A stretch of DNA of 59,461 bases from Denitrovibrio sp. (GTDB taxonomy: Bacteria; Chrysiogenota; Deferribacteres; Deferribacterales; Geovibrionaceae): assembly GCA_002869185.1 (NCBI GenBank), contig PKTN01000008.1, forward strand, positions 1-59,461. Direction: 5' to 3'. The number at the start of each line of letters is the position of its first letter. Position 1 is the first letter of the stretch. Of this stretch, positions 45,053 through 54,869 are shown piece by piece. Both the position numbers and the translations under genes were made by a program. The notes under the pieces are model-generated. The model made no database searches. It was not told the DNA's origin and saw only the letters and a program-made list of their open reading frames with translations.

Positions 45053-45781
45053 TTATGAGGTTGTGCTGAAATAATCTGGAGAAGGATGACCATTTACAAG
45101 AATAAAGTCTGTTCCATAAAGGGCTTTTAAAATTTCTTCACTAGGTGTTTCTGATAAAATAAATTCTAATTTACCATTCTTGATCCCTGCCATGCAGTTC
45201 GAGATGATAGAAGCTATAGTCACATTATGAACAGCGGCTATGATCAACTTCTCTCTCGCTATCTCACGAATCAGTTCCATGATCTTAACCTCGTAGTAAG
45301 GGTCAAGATTTGCAAATGGCTCGTCCATTACTATTACAGGGGTCTTCTGAACCAAAGCCCGTGCAATGAGAACACGCTTCATCTCACCAGAGGATATCTC
45401 ATAGATAGATTTCTCTGTCATCTCACTAAGACCACAGCGATCAGCAATCTCGCTTATATCCGCCTCTCCACCGTATCTATACGCACCAGAAAGTATAAGC
45501 TGACGTACAGTCACTGGGTTATCAGGCCAAGCATATACTGGTATATATGCAACCCTACTGGCCATATCTTCATGTCTAAATAACTCATACTCTTCATCAT
45601 CTAGAGTGACACTACCTGAATACTTTTTATTAAGCCCTGCTAATATCCTTAGCAGAGTCGATTTACCGCTACCATTAGGACCTATGATAGAAACCAGACC
45701 TTTATCTGGAATAACTAATTTTTCGATATTAAGGCTGAAATCCGCGCCGTAGCTAAAGTATAAATTTTTAATTTCGATCAT
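45053..45781 (-). CDS. btuD: Corrinoid/iron-siderophore ABC ATPase, BtuD/FepC-like
   Basis: 242 residues with Walker A GPNGSGKST, signature ISSGEMKR, Walker B VIVMDEPFANLD and H-loop AAVHN. The signature is ISSGE rather than the common LSGGE. It should power the BtuC-like permease encoded upstream, whose stop overlaps its start by 1 bp. The riboswitch and receptor gene lie immediately downstream. Confidence 0.87.
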   Translation of the reverse strand: MIEIKNLYFSYGADFSLNIEKLVIPDKGLVSIIGPNGSGKSTLLRILAGLNKKYSGSVTLDDEEYELFRHEDMASRVAYIPVYAWPDNPVTVRQLILSGAYRYGGEADISEIADRCGLSEMTEKSIYEISSGEMKRVLIARALVQKTPVIVMDEPFANLDPYYEVKIMELIREIAREKLIIAAVHNVTIASIISNCMAGIKNGKLEFILSETPSEEILKALYGTDFILVNGHPSPDYFSTTS

Positions 45782-46752
45782 TACAAGCCTTTACGAAGTA
45801 TATGGATAAAGAATGGAGCACCAACAAGAGCGGTCACAGCGCCGAGTGGAATCTCTCTCGGAAAGAATGCTGTCCTGCAAAATGTGTCTATCAGAACAAC
45901 AGCTATGCCACCTGCGAAAAAGCTGACTGGCATATTCCTTCTAAAATCGTAACCTGTAATGATCTTTGCGATATGCGGAACAACTATACCTATAAAACCG
46001 ATGCTACAACAAAAGGTTACAAGTATCGCAGTTATAACCGAGCCTAGTAAAAATACCTTCATAGAAAACCTGCTAAGGTCTAGCCCTGAGCTTTCGGCTA
46101 TATCATCTCCAAGCATATATAGATTCATCTGCTTACCCATGCGAATTAGCATTATTGAGCAAATCATAACAAATACTGACAATACGAGTGAATCACGTAA
46201 TTGCAGTGAAGATGTATCACCCATATACCAAAGGATTATGTTTTTACTGAACCTATCACTCATAACTATGTGAAGAACGGTAATTACTGATGTAAAGAAG
46301 AAATTAAGACCAACGCCGATCAATATAAGTTTTATCCCCTGACCTCTCTTATGGATCCCAGAGATGTAGAAAATTAATGCGATAGATATCATTGAGAATG
46401 TAAAGACGATCATACGGCTAAGGTAGTAGCTATCTATCTGAAAGATCATCCCAACAACAACACCAACGGCAGCAGCACCTGCTACACCAAGAATAAAAGG
46501 GTCAGCAAGCGGGTTCCTGAACCAAGTCTGGAAAGACATACCAACAACAGAAAGACCACCGCCAATCATAAAACCAGCGAGCACCCTAGGGAGTCGGATT
46601 TGTAATGCGACTACATTGTTATCAGGATTAAATATTTCAAATGGAGATATGAATGAACCACCAAACGATAAACCAGCGTAAATTATCACAACAGAGATTG
46701 CAATATTGATCAGATAAAAAGTTATTTGACTAGTTGTCGAAGATTTTTGCAT
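45781..46752 (-). CDS. btuC: FecCD/BtuC-type ABC permease
   Basis: 323 residues with about nine to ten TM helices and family segments RLPRVLAGFMIGGGLSVVGMSFQTWFRNPLADPFILGVAGAAAVG, and GFIGIVVPHIAK. It imports corrinoid or a ferric siderophore as a dimer with BtuD. Its start lies 31 bp inside btuF, so the two are translationally coupled. Assignment to B12 rests on the neighbouring riboswitch. Confidence 0.88.
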   Translation of the reverse strand: MQKSSTTSQITFYLINIAISVVIIYAGLSFGGSFISPFEIFNPDNNVVALQIRLPRVLAGFMIGGGLSVVGMSFQTWFRNPLADPFILGVAGAAAVGVVVGMIFQIDSYYLSRMIVFTFSMISIALIFYISGIHKRGQGIKLILIGVGLNFFFTSVITVLHIVMSDRFSKNIILWYMGDTSSLQLRDSLVLSVFVMICSIMLIRMGKQMNLYMLGDDIAESSGLDLSRFSMKVFLLGSVITAILVTFCCSIGFIGIVVPHIAKIITGYDFRRNMPVSFFAGGIAVVLIDTFCRTAFFPREIPLGAVTALVGAPFFIHILRKGL

Positions 46753-47501
46753 GCTGTTTTTATCCTATAAGACGGTCTTAGAAAACAATCGCAGTCTAGA
46801 CGTATTACCTTTGATTTTATACCTGAATTTTTCAACCTTGCCATAAATTCTTTTAAACCAGAGTCACCCATAGAGCCTGAAAAGAAGATATAGTCAGGCT
46901 TTGACGCTAAAATATATTCAAATCCAATAATTGTATATCCAGCGAAAGACGAATCCATAACATTATCAACCCCAGCACACTTCATTATATCATTAACGAA
47001 TGTACCAGTGGAAGCAACAGAAAATGGGTTAATCCCCACTAGAAACATGCCAGTAGCTAGTTTTTTACTATCAGCATAAAAAAGTTTTTCAAGCTCGCTA
47101 ACAATCTCACTAGAATCTAAATTTAGTAATTCTGATATAGATTTAATATTTTCTATGATCTCTTTTGTTTTGGTAGATTTATAAAAATAATTCTTGATAT
47201 TTAGGTTATTCAGATAGCTCTTAAGGCTCTTCTCTGCACCTTCGACAGAGCCAAGAACAAGAGTTGGTCTCAGGCTGACAATACGCTCGATAGAAGGCCT
47301 AAACCCGCTCCCAACCTTAGGCAAGTTATTTGCTTCCTCTGGGTAGTTACAAAACTGGGTAACACCAACAACCTGATCACCTGCACCAATAGCAAAGAGT
47401 ATCTCCGTAACACCAGGAGACAGGCTCACGATACGCTCACAATAAGCATTTAAGCTCAAAAAGAAGACTAACATTACTAAGAATATTTTATATGTTTTCA
47501 T
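46722..47501 (-). CDS. btuF: Periplasmic substrate-binding protein, BtuF-like
   Basis: 259 residues with a signal peptide (cleaved near AYC-ER; no lipobox). RIVSLSPGVTEILFAIGAGDQVVGVTQFCNYPEEA is a strong match to BtuF-type proteins. It delivers the substrate to BtuC-BtuD. First gene of btuF-btuC-btuD; no riboswitch lies upstream of it, unlike btuB. Confidence 0.87.
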   Translation of the reverse strand: MKTYKIFLVMLVFFLSLNAYCERIVSLSPGVTEILFAIGAGDQVVGVTQFCNYPEEANNLPKVGSGFRPSIERIVSLRPTLVLGSVEGAEKSLKSYLNNLNIKNYFYKSTKTKEIIENIKSISELLNLDSSEIVSELEKLFYADSKKLATGMFLVGINPFSVASTGTFVNDIMKCAGVDNVMDSSFAGYTIIGFEYILASKPDYIFFSGSMGDSGLKEFMARLKNSGIKSKVIRLDCDCFLRPSYRIKTACKNLRQLVK

Positions 47502-47542
47502 TTTTCCTCTGCACTATCGTTTAAATGATTATTGCTAACTAC

Positions 47543-47558
47543 ACAAGAAATTTCTTGT
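47543..47558. promoter_or_regulatory. Perfect 16-bp palindrome in the btuF/TetR divergent region
   Basis: ACAAGAAATTTCTTGT lies 41 bp before btuF and 75 bp before the TetR gene. A possible binding site; the binding protein is unknown. Confidence 0.4.
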
Positions 47559-47573
47559 TGTCATAAATATAAC

Positions 47574-47619
47574 TTGCAATTTTTTATACACAGACTATAC
47601 ATTTGTTTAGAACAAGTGT
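47574..47619 (+). promoter_or_regulatory. Promoter and operator of the cecR-like operon
   Basis: TTGCAA and TATACA are 16 bp apart. The 21-bp inverted repeat ACATTTGTT-TAG-AACAAGTGT (47599-47619, one mismatch) overlaps the end of the -10 element, as expected for autorepression by the TetR protein encoded 14 bp downstream. Confidence 0.65.
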
Positions 47620-47632
47620 TTAGGAGTGTAAA

Positions 47633-48259
47633 TTGAAAGATAGCGACCCAAGAGGGAGAATACTCAAAGCAGCTTGTGAGCTGTTCGGTGAGAAGGGTTT
47701 CAAACCTACCACAATAAGAGAAATCTGCAAAAATGCGGACGTCAGCCTTGCCCTTGTGAATTATCATTTTAAAAGCAAGCAAGCACTATATGAAGAGATA
47801 CTGCTCAGCGCAATTGATGATGCATTTAGCAAAAATCCTGTGCATAAATTTATTACTGAAGATATGACACCTGAAGAAAAATTACGCAACGCTATCAGAC
47901 TATTAATGCATAGGCTTTTAGGTAGCAACGGCTTGGGGAGCAATCCATACACCGTCATGTTAGTCGCAAAAGAACTCACAAACCCATCTAATGTAATGGA
48001 AAAGATTTATGCATACTATCTAAACGGCATGATATCCACAATGATAAGCGTAGTAAAAGAGCTTGTGGGCGATATAGATAGTGAGCAATTAGTACGTTTT
48101 ACCTCTAGCATAGCTGGTCAATGCCTTCACCCTCTCCTCGCACGAAACATTTTATCAAGAGCAGGACTCGAACTAGGCAATACTGAAGAAGAGATAGAAA
48201 AACATGCAAAACACATATATGAATTTAGTTTAAACGGCATAAAAGGATATCAGTTATGA
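47633..48259 (+). CDS. cecR: TetR-family regulator, CecR-like
   Basis: 208 residues: N-terminal TetR helix-turn-helix (ILKAACELFGEKGFKPTTIREICKNADVSLALVNYHFKSKQALYEEIL) and a helical ligand domain of the CecR/DUF1956 type. Starts at TTG with AGGAG ahead. The four following genes encode an ABC exporter in the same order as E. coli cecR-ybhG-ybhF-ybhS-ybhR, and it probably represses them. In E. coli this locus affects sensitivity to cefoperazone and chloramphenicol; the inducer here is unknown. Confidence 0.87.
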   Translation: MKDSDPRGRILKAACELFGEKGFKPTTIREICKNADVSLALVNYHFKSKQALYEEILLSAIDDAFSKNPVHKFITEDMTPEEKLRNAIRLLMHRLLGSNGLGSNPYTVMLVAKELTNPSNVMEKIYAYYLNGMISTMISVVKELVGDIDSEQLVRFTSSIAGQCLHPLLARNILSRAGLELGNTEEEIEKHAKHIYEFSLNGIKGYQL

Positions 48260-49275
48260 AAAAACTACTATTGCTCATCCCAATAATTATAATCATTGCT
48301 GTTGCGTTCAAAGCATCAAATATGAAGAAGACACAACCTGAAAATGGATACCTCTTCTCAGGGACAGCAGAAACAACAAAGATCAGGCTTTCGTTTAAAA
48401 CATCGGGGCGGATCGACAAGATTATGTTCGATGAAGGGGACTCAGTTTATATGAACGATGTTGTGGCAATCCTTGATAACACAGACGAAAAGTTGAATAT
48501 AGCAGCAGCTGAGGCGAACCTAGAATATAACAACGCAATCCTAGCCGAAGTGCTAGCTGGTAGCAGAAAACAAGAGATAAGAAATGCAAAAGCAGCACTA
48601 GATATAGCTAAAGCTAAAGTAAAAAATGCTGAGACTGAACTAGCTCAAGCAACAACTGACAGGGAAAGGTTTAAGTCACTCTATGCTGATAATGGTGTCA
48701 GTAAAAGGACATATGAACTATACGAAACAGCTTACCAGAAATCAAAGAACTCGACTGAAGAGGCGAAGGCATCTGTACGTAAAGCGAATGAGAACCTCAG
48801 CTTAGCCATTGAAGGGGCTAGAAGCGAGGCAATTGCAAAAGCAAAAGCCATGGTTTCAATATCTGAACAGTCGCTCATTCAAGCAAAACAAAAATTACAA
48901 TACACCAATTTACTCTCACCTATATCTGGGAAAGTACTAACAAGGGTAGCAGAAAATGGGGAATTTATCCAAACTGGTGCAGTAGTTATCACAATAGCTA
49001 ACCTGAAAGACCTATGGGTAAGAGGTTATGTGAGTGAATCATACCTAGGTAAAGTTAAGATCGGACAAAAAGTAACTATCAAAAGTGACTCATATCCTGA
49101 CAAAGAATACACTGGTGTCATTACATATATTGCTGATGAAGCAGAGTTCACACCAAAGTCTGTACAAACATATGACGAAAGAATTAACTTTATGTACATG
49201 ATAAAGATAGCTGTAAACAACGACAAATCAGAGCTTAAACAAGGTATGCCAGTCGAGGGAAAGATACTCTTCTAA
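48256..49275 (+). CDS. ybhG: Periplasmic adaptor (HlyD/membrane fusion) protein, YbhG-like
   Basis: 339 residues: N-terminal membrane anchor (3-20), a barrel/lipoyl half (SFKTSGRIDKIMFDEGDSVYMNDVVAILD), a long coiled-coil hairpin (about 75-200, Ala/Lys/Glu-rich) and the second lipoyl half (NLLSPISGKVLTRVAENGEFIQTGAVV). It links the ABC exporter to an outer-membrane channel. It overlaps the regulator gene by 4 bp and precedes the ATPase gene by 4 bp. Confidence 0.9.
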   Translation: MKKLLLLIPIIIIIAVAFKASNMKKTQPENGYLFSGTAETTKIRLSFKTSGRIDKIMFDEGDSVYMNDVVAILDNTDEKLNIAAAEANLEYNNAILAEVLAGSRKQEIRNAKAALDIAKAKVKNAETELAQATTDRERFKSLYADNGVSKRTYELYETAYQKSKNSTEEAKASVRKANENLSLAIEGARSEAIAKAKAMVSISEQSLIQAKQKLQYTNLLSPISGKVLTRVAENGEFIQTGAVVITIANLKDLWVRGYVSESYLGKVKIGQKVTIKSDSYPDKEYTGVITYIADEAEFTPKSVQTYDERINFMYMIKIAVNNDKSELKQGMPVEGKILF

Positions 49276-49279
49276 AGCA

Positions 49280-51175
49280 ATGGAAAATAATAACTTAGCG
49301 GTAGACGCAAGATCACTTTCTAAAAGTTTCAAAAGTCTCAAAGCCGTGGATAAAATAACTCTACAAGTAAAAACTGGAGAGATATATGGAGTTATAGGTC
49401 CTGATGGAGCTGGTAAAACCACTCTCCTTCGCATGCTTACAGGGATACTTACTCCAGATAGTGGTGAATCGTTAATATGTGGATATTCCAGCCAAATAAA
49501 TAACAGAGAGGTTAAGAATCACCTAGCCTATATGAGTCAGAAATTTGGTTTATACTCTGACCTGACAGTTTACGAAAACATAAGACTTTATGCTGACCTA
49601 TATGGCGTAGCAAAGGCTACAAGGGATGAACAAATTGATAAGCTTCTGGATTTCAGCTATATGCGTCCATTCAAAAACAGACGAGCTGGTAAGCTTTCAG
49701 GTGGGATGAAACAGAAACTACAGCTTATATGTGCACTTATTCATAAACCACAAGTTCTACTTCTTGATGAACCAACTAATGGTGTAGATCCCGTTAGTAG
49801 AAGGGATTTTTGGCGTATACTTTATGACCTCGTCTCTGAAGGTGTAACTATCGTTGTAAGTACTGCATATCTTGATGAAGCAGAACGTTGCTCACGGATA
49901 GGGCTAATGAACAATGGAATAATCGTTGCAGAAGGTAGCCCTCAAGAAGTTATAGAGAAGAGTGACATGACTATAGGTTCTATAAAGACAGATAATAACA
50001 AACATAATCTAAAGACTGTACAGCAGCTTTTGCCCGACAACAATGTACACCTATTGGGTGACAGGATTAGATTCACATCAGATGACATCAAGTCGATCTC
50101 AATAAAGCTTAACAAAAGCTTCCAAGGTATAGCTATAACCGAAGAACCACCTATGCTCGAAGATATCTTCATGTCATTCCAAGAGGCTAGGGATAACACT
50201 GATGTTTTATCCCTAGTAAGTCAGGGCATAGAGAATAAGAGTGGAAGCTCTGTCACTACTAAGAAAATAACAAAAAGATTTGGAGATTTCACCGCCGTAA
50301 ATTCGATTGATCTTGATGTTAAGTATGGCGAGATTTACGGGTTTCTAGGTCCTAATGGTGCAGGTAAGAGCACAACAATAAAGATGCTTTGTGGACTATT
50401 AACTCCTAGTTCAGGACAGGGTATGGTTGGCGGATTTGATGTCACCAAAAAACCTGAAAAGATCAAGGAGAATATAGGCTACATGAGTCAAAAGTTTTCA
50501 TTATATGAGGACTTGCGCATCTATGAAAACATAGACTTCTATGGTGGGATATACGGACTTCAGGGAAAACAATTGGCCAAGCGAAGAGATTGGGCACTTG
50601 AGTTATCAGGGCTAACTGAACGTAAAAAAGAGATGACTTCTAATTTGGCAGGTGGCTGGAGACAACGCCTTGCCCTCGCATGCTCTATATTACACAGCCC
50701 TTCTATAGTCTTCCTTGATGAGCCAACAAGTGGAGCTGACCCAGCCAGCAGAAGGCTTTTCTGGGATATCATCAACAGGCTCGCAGGTTCTGGCGTTACA
50801 GTTTTCGTAAGTACTCACTATATGGAAGAGGCAGAATACTGTGACAGGCTCGCTATGATTTTCAGAGGTAATATGATAGCTCACGGGACACCACAGGAAC
50901 TCAAAGAGAATTACATGAGAGATGATATTATTAATATCAGAGTTGCCGAGCCACAGAAACATATGAATACACTAGCAAATATAAATTCTATAAATAATGT
51001 TGCTCTTTTCGGAGCTGGCTTACATGTTCGAACCAACGATACTAACTCAAGCCTTAATTCTATCAATGACTATTTTACTAGCAATGGAGCAAAAGCTAAG
51101 ACATCACTCATCCAGCCATCTATGGAAGATGTATTTGTTTCGCTCATAGATTCAGCGGAGGATGAAAATGACTAA
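49280..51175 (+). CDS. ybhF: Double-domain ABC ATPase, YbhF-like
   Basis: 631 residues with two complete nucleotide-binding domains. Half 1: Walker A GPDGAGKTT, signature LSGGMKQK, Walker B VLLLDEPTNGVD. Half 2: Walker A GPNGAGKST, Walker B IVFLDEPTSGAD, but the signature reads LAGGWRQR, lacking the usual Ser. It powers the two permeases downstream. The last 14 bp overlap the first permease gene. Confidence 0.93.
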   Translation: MENNNLAVDARSLSKSFKSLKAVDKITLQVKTGEIYGVIGPDGAGKTTLLRMLTGILTPDSGESLICGYSSQINNREVKNHLAYMSQKFGLYSDLTVYENIRLYADLYGVAKATRDEQIDKLLDFSYMRPFKNRRAGKLSGGMKQKLQLICALIHKPQVLLLDEPTNGVDPVSRRDFWRILYDLVSEGVTIVVSTAYLDEAERCSRIGLMNNGIIVAEGSPQEVIEKSDMTIGSIKTDNNKHNLKTVQQLLPDNNVHLLGDRIRFTSDDIKSISIKLNKSFQGIAITEEPPMLEDIFMSFQEARDNTDVLSLVSQGIENKSGSSVTTKKITKRFGDFTAVNSIDLDVKYGEIYGFLGPNGAGKSTTIKMLCGLLTPSSGQGMVGGFDVTKKPEKIKENIGYMSQKFSLYEDLRIYENIDFYGGIYGLQGKQLAKRRDWALELSGLTERKKEMTSNLAGGWRQRLALACSILHSPSIVFLDEPTSGADPASRRLFWDIINRLAGSGVTVFVSTHYMEEAEYCDRLAMIFRGNMIAHGTPQELKENYMRDDIINIRVAEPQKHMNTLANINSINNVALFGAGLHVRTNDTNSSLNSINDYFTSNGAKAKTSLIQPSMEDVFVSLIDSAEDEND

Positions 51176-52289
51176 TTTCAGCTTTCGCAGACTAAACGCA
51201 ATCATAATAAAAGAGTTTATACATATCATACGTGACTGGCGTAGTCTTTCACTAGCTATTGCTATACCTATCCTGCTCTTGGTTCTATTCGGTTATGCTC
51301 TAAACATGGATTTAAAGAATATACCTATCAGTATCATAGATAAATCAAACACACCTGAGAGTAGAGAGCTTGTTAGTCTTTTTGACGGTTCACCATACTT
51401 TAAAGTGCATAACTATCTTCAGAACAATAAACAGGTAGAGGACGCCATAAAGAGACGTGAGATAAAGGCTGGGATATACATCAAATCAGACTTCGCTAAA
51501 CAACTGAACAATGGCTCAGATATCAAAATAGGTCTCACTGTAGATGGTAGCGATGCAAACACAGGTCGTCTTGTACAGAACTATACTCAAGCCTTAGGCA
51601 GCATCTATAATCAAAATATCCATATCAGTAATAACAAGATAGGCTCATTAATGTTGAAATCACGCTCTTGGTATAATCAAGAGCTGACAAGTACTTTCAA
51701 CCTAGTACCCGGTATAACCGCTATTGTAATGGTAGTTATAGCCTCTATGCTAGCAAGCGTAACAGTTGCTAAAGAGTGGGAAATGGGGACTATGGAACAG
51801 CTTATCAGCACCCCTATTATGCGGTTAGAGCTAACACTCGGCAAAGCAATACCTTTATATATTATTGGTCTTACAGATGTTCTTATAGCGACAATCCTTG
51901 GTATGGCCATGTTTAACGTACCACTGAGGGGTGAGCCAGCTCTAGTTATCTTCATAGCTACGATATTCCTTACAGGTGTACTCTTTTTTGGGCTTGTCCT
52001 TAGCATAGCATTGAAAAAGCAAGTCCTCGCTAACCAGATAGCAATCATTTCAGGATTTTTGCCTACCCTTATACTCAGTGGTTTTGTCTTCACCATAGCA
52101 AATATGCCACTACCTATAAGGATTCTGACGCACGTCTTTCCTGCTAGGTATTTCATCGCAATACTAAAGAGTATCTATCTAAAGGGGGTTGGTCTCGACA
52201 TGATAATTATGAATTTCACCTTCTTAAGCATTTATGCCCTCTTAATGGTGATACTGGCTAATAAAAAACTCATCCTAAGGTTGGACTAA
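51162..52289 (+). CDS. ybhS: ABC-2 type permease, YbhS-like
   Basis: 375 residues: N-terminal TM helix, large periplasmic domain (about 50-180), five C-terminal TM helices with the ABC-2 signature VAKEWEMGTMEQLISTPIMRLELTLGKAIPLYI. A later ATG (51168) is equally possible. It pairs with the next permease to form the membrane channel of the exporter. Confidence 0.92.
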   Translation: MKMTNFSFRRLNAIIIKEFIHIIRDWRSLSLAIAIPILLLVLFGYALNMDLKNIPISIIDKSNTPESRELVSLFDGSPYFKVHNYLQNNKQVEDAIKRREIKAGIYIKSDFAKQLNNGSDIKIGLTVDGSDANTGRLVQNYTQALGSIYNQNIHISNNKIGSLMLKSRSWYNQELTSTFNLVPGITAIVMVVIASMLASVTVAKEWEMGTMEQLISTPIMRLELTLGKAIPLYIIGLTDVLIATILGMAMFNVPLRGEPALVIFIATIFLTGVLFFGLVLSIALKKQVLANQIAIISGFLPTLILSGFVFTIANMPLPIRILTHVFPARYFIAILKSIYLKGVGLDMIIMNFTFLSIYALLMVILANKKLILRLD

Positions 52290-52290
52290 T

Positions 52291-53403
52291 ATGCTTTTGA
52301 AACTTAAAGCTATGCTCATTAAAGAGCTAAAACAGATGTTACGCGACCCTAAAATGAGGATGGTTGTTCTTAGCATCCCTATGATCCAGATGCTTGTAAT
52401 GTATTTCGCTCTTACTCTTGATGTTAAGAATATAGATATAGCAATCCTTGATTATGATAAGACAACAACAACAACTAAAATAACCGACATGCTTGATGCA
52501 TCAGGATATTTCGACATAACAAGATATGCTAACAGCTTAGATGAGATCAGAGAGATAATGGACAGAGGTGACGTGCGCGGAGCAGTCATATTCGCAGCTG
52601 GTACAGAAGAAAGAATTGCCCAGAATGCAATTGTAGATGTGCAGGTAATCGCTGACGGAACTATGAGCAATGACGCAGGTATTATTTTCAGTTACGTTTC
52701 AGGAGTGCTTGAAAATTATAATAACCAAAACATATTCAGACTTACCGGTAAGAGTGGACAACAAGTAGAATTCGTAAATCGAAATGCATATAACGAAAAT
52801 CTAGACAGCCGTTTTTACTATGTTCCAGGGCTCATCACAATGATGATTATGGTAACTAGCATACTTCTAACTAGCATTGCCATCGTGCGTGAGAAAGAGA
52901 TTGGTACTATCGAACAAGTTATGGTTACGCCAATAGGCAGGCTCGAATTTATCATTGGTAAAACACTCCCATTCTTCATTACGGGCTATATAACAACTAC
53001 CCTTATGTTTGTGTTAGCTTTCTTAGCTTTCGACATAGTTATCAAAGGTAGTATACTGTTACTAGCATTCTTCTTAGGCATGAACATACTTTCATATTTA
53101 GGTTTAGCTCTGCTTATAAGTGCATCTTCTTATACACAACAACAAGCGCTCCTAACAGCATTTTTTATACTTATGCCTTGCTCACTACTTAGTGGCTTCA
53201 TGTTTCCAATAGCCAACATGCCTGAGGTGATTCAATACTTAACATATCTTGATCCTATGAGATGGGGGTTTGAAGCTGTGACAGGGATAGTCATTAAAGG
53301 GGCAGGACTAAAAGATCTTTATCAGCAATTATTTTGGCAAACAACTCATACTCTGTTCTTTATAATCTTCGCTTCTATGAAGTTTAAAAAGAACCTAGAA
53401 TAA
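52291..53403 (+). CDS. ybhR: ABC-2 type permease, YbhR-like
   Basis: 370 residues with the same layout as the previous gene, including VREKEIGTIEQVMVTPIGRLEFIIGKTLPFFI. It starts 1 bp after its partner's stop. Last gene of the exporter operon, which ends 2 bp before a convergent gene; no terminator is visible. Confidence 0.92.
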   Translation: MLLKLKAMLIKELKQMLRDPKMRMVVLSIPMIQMLVMYFALTLDVKNIDIAILDYDKTTTTTKITDMLDASGYFDITRYANSLDEIREIMDRGDVRGAVIFAAGTEERIAQNAIVDVQVIADGTMSNDAGIIFSYVSGVLENYNNQNIFRLTGKSGQQVEFVNRNAYNENLDSRFYYVPGLITMMIMVTSILLTSIAIVREKEIGTIEQVMVTPIGRLEFIIGKTLPFFITGYITTTLMFVLAFLAFDIVIKGSILLLAFFLGMNILSYLGLALLISASSYTQQQALLTAFFILMPCSLLSGFMFPIANMPEVIQYLTYLDPMRWGFEAVTGIVIKGAGLKDLYQQLFWQTTHTLFFIIFASMKFKKNLE

Positions 53404-53405
53404 AT

Positions 53406-54305
53406 TTACCACCTATATGTAATGCCAGTCGCAAGTCTATTTCTATATTCAGGTTCTTTGTAAATAGTGTTGCTACCCATATAGTACTCATGCCCAAGAG
53501 GGTCAGCAGCTTCGTAGAAGGCTTCGAGTATAATATGCTCCCCTATGAAAACTTCACCCTTTAGCCTGTATCCTCGAATATCATAACCTTGATATCTGAC
53601 CCTACTTCCACCAGAACTCCTAACGGTTCCCGTTGTTGCAAAGTCATAGAAGTATTTAAACTCTAGCCTAGCCTTCTTTTTAAATGTAACCTTCGTACCA
53701 ACACCCATGAAAAGGTCATCACCCATATTAGTATTTATACCATTAACTTTGCCGGTATATTTATCAGTGTATATCGCCTGTATAAATGGCATAAAGTTTT
53801 TTATTTTTTTCGTTAGTGCTGCTCTATAAACAAGCTCGTATGCGTTAGTACCTTTGGACTGCTCTGCATCACCAGTAGGGAATTTAATCTCTGCGCCAAA
53901 TATCGCGCCGTAGTTCTCTGTACGAAAATCTTTTATTTGATAAGTAAGTTGAACATCAGCATCACCTATCCCATCATCTAATTCAATCTTATTCACACTA
54001 CCACTAACACTTTTGGATTCGCCATCCTTTGAAAATAAATATGGAATTTCAACACCAAGTTCCACATCTTTCATAAACGTATTACGATATATAAGTTTAG
54101 AACCAAAGACTGAGCTCTCAGCTGAAGATAATAAAGCTCCATTTTGTCTATATTGTTTAGATTTGTTATACATTTTAGAATAAACAAATTTTATTGATTG
54201 TTGCTTATATGGAAGGATACTCACTGGTGCTCTTTTATCCATAGCACGTGCATTAGGGGCAATTATAAGTATAAAAAGTAGAGACAAAATAATTGAATTT
54301 CTCAT
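53406..54305 (-). CDS. Predicted outer-membrane beta-barrel protein (MetA-deg/transporter-like)
   Basis: 299 residues: signal peptide (cleaved near ARA-MD), then alternating beta strands ending in Tyr-Arg-Trp, typical of outer-membrane barrels. GDADVQLTYQIK and GAEIKFPTGDAE recall the phenol-degradation MetA-like group. Its substrate is unknown. It is convergent with the exporter operon, 2 bp away. Confidence 0.7.
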   Translation of the reverse strand: MRNSIILSLLFILIIAPNARAMDKRAPVSILPYKQQSIKFVYSKMYNKSKQYRQNGALLSSAESSVFGSKLIYRNTFMKDVELGVEIPYLFSKDGESKSVSGSVNKIELDDGIGDADVQLTYQIKDFRTENYGAIFGAEIKFPTGDAEQSKGTNAYELVYRAALTKKIKNFMPFIQAIYTDKYTGKVNGINTNMGDDLFMGVGTKVTFKKKARLEFKYFYDFATTGTVRSSGGSRVRYQGYDIRGYRLKGEVFIGEHIILEAFYEAADPLGHEYYMGSNTIYKEPEYRNRLATGITYRW

Positions 54306-54366
54306 AGACCGCCTGTCTTTGTTTATATATTAATTATATTATAATAAATATCAAAAGCCAACAGAC

Positions 54367-54867
54367 TTATTCATCAAGAGCAAGGCTGAGAGCTGTCGTC
54401 AATTTGAGTATATCAATGTTAGATTTTCTAAGTCTGCTAGAAAGCATTTGAGCTAGGTTTCTATAGAAGTTAGCACCCGATAAAGGGTCAGTAGTTAGGA
54501 CTTTATTAATATCCTCTGAGCTAAGCTCAAGGAGCCTGCAATCCGTCTCAGATGTCACAGTAGCAGATCTATTATCCATCTCTGAACAAATGACCATTTC
54601 ACCAAAAAAACCATTTTGTTCAGCACTAAGATGTTTCAGCTCTTTATCCATTACGTCTAGGTCGTTATCCTCTAGCATCGTTAGTTTTTTTGTTATAGCA
54701 ACGGTTCCACTCTTAATAAGGTATAAACAGCACCCCATCTCTCCATCTTTGACAATATCATACCCTGCCTGAATCTCTATCTCACGAGCAACTTTGCAAA
54801 GCTTCTCTATGGTCTGCTCTGATACATTCTGAAAGAGTGGTGACCTTTTAATTACATCACTATTCAT
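54367..54867 (-). CDS. Stand-alone cyclic-nucleotide-binding (CRP-like) domain protein
   Basis: 166 residues made of one cNMP-binding domain (LFQNVSEQTIEKLCKVAREIEIQAGYDIVKDGEMGCCLYLIKSGTVAI) with a phosphate-binding-cassette-like region at NGFFGEMVICSEMDNRSATVTSETD (FGEM and R-S-A-T-V). There is no DNA-binding HTH; a short helical tail follows. The start is the ATG at 54867 (GGAG 5 nt ahead). It begins right at the stop of the K+ channel gene, so the two products are made together and may form a ligand-gated channel. Confidence 0.85.
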   Translation of the reverse strand: MNSDVIKRSPLFQNVSEQTIEKLCKVAREIEIQAGYDIVKDGEMGCCLYLIKSGTVAITKKLTMLEDNDLDVMDKELKHLSAEQNGFFGEMVICSEMDNRSATVTSETDCRLLELSSEDINKVLTTDPLSGANFYRNLAQMLSSRLRKSNIDILKLTTALSLALDE

Positions 54868-54869
54868 AA

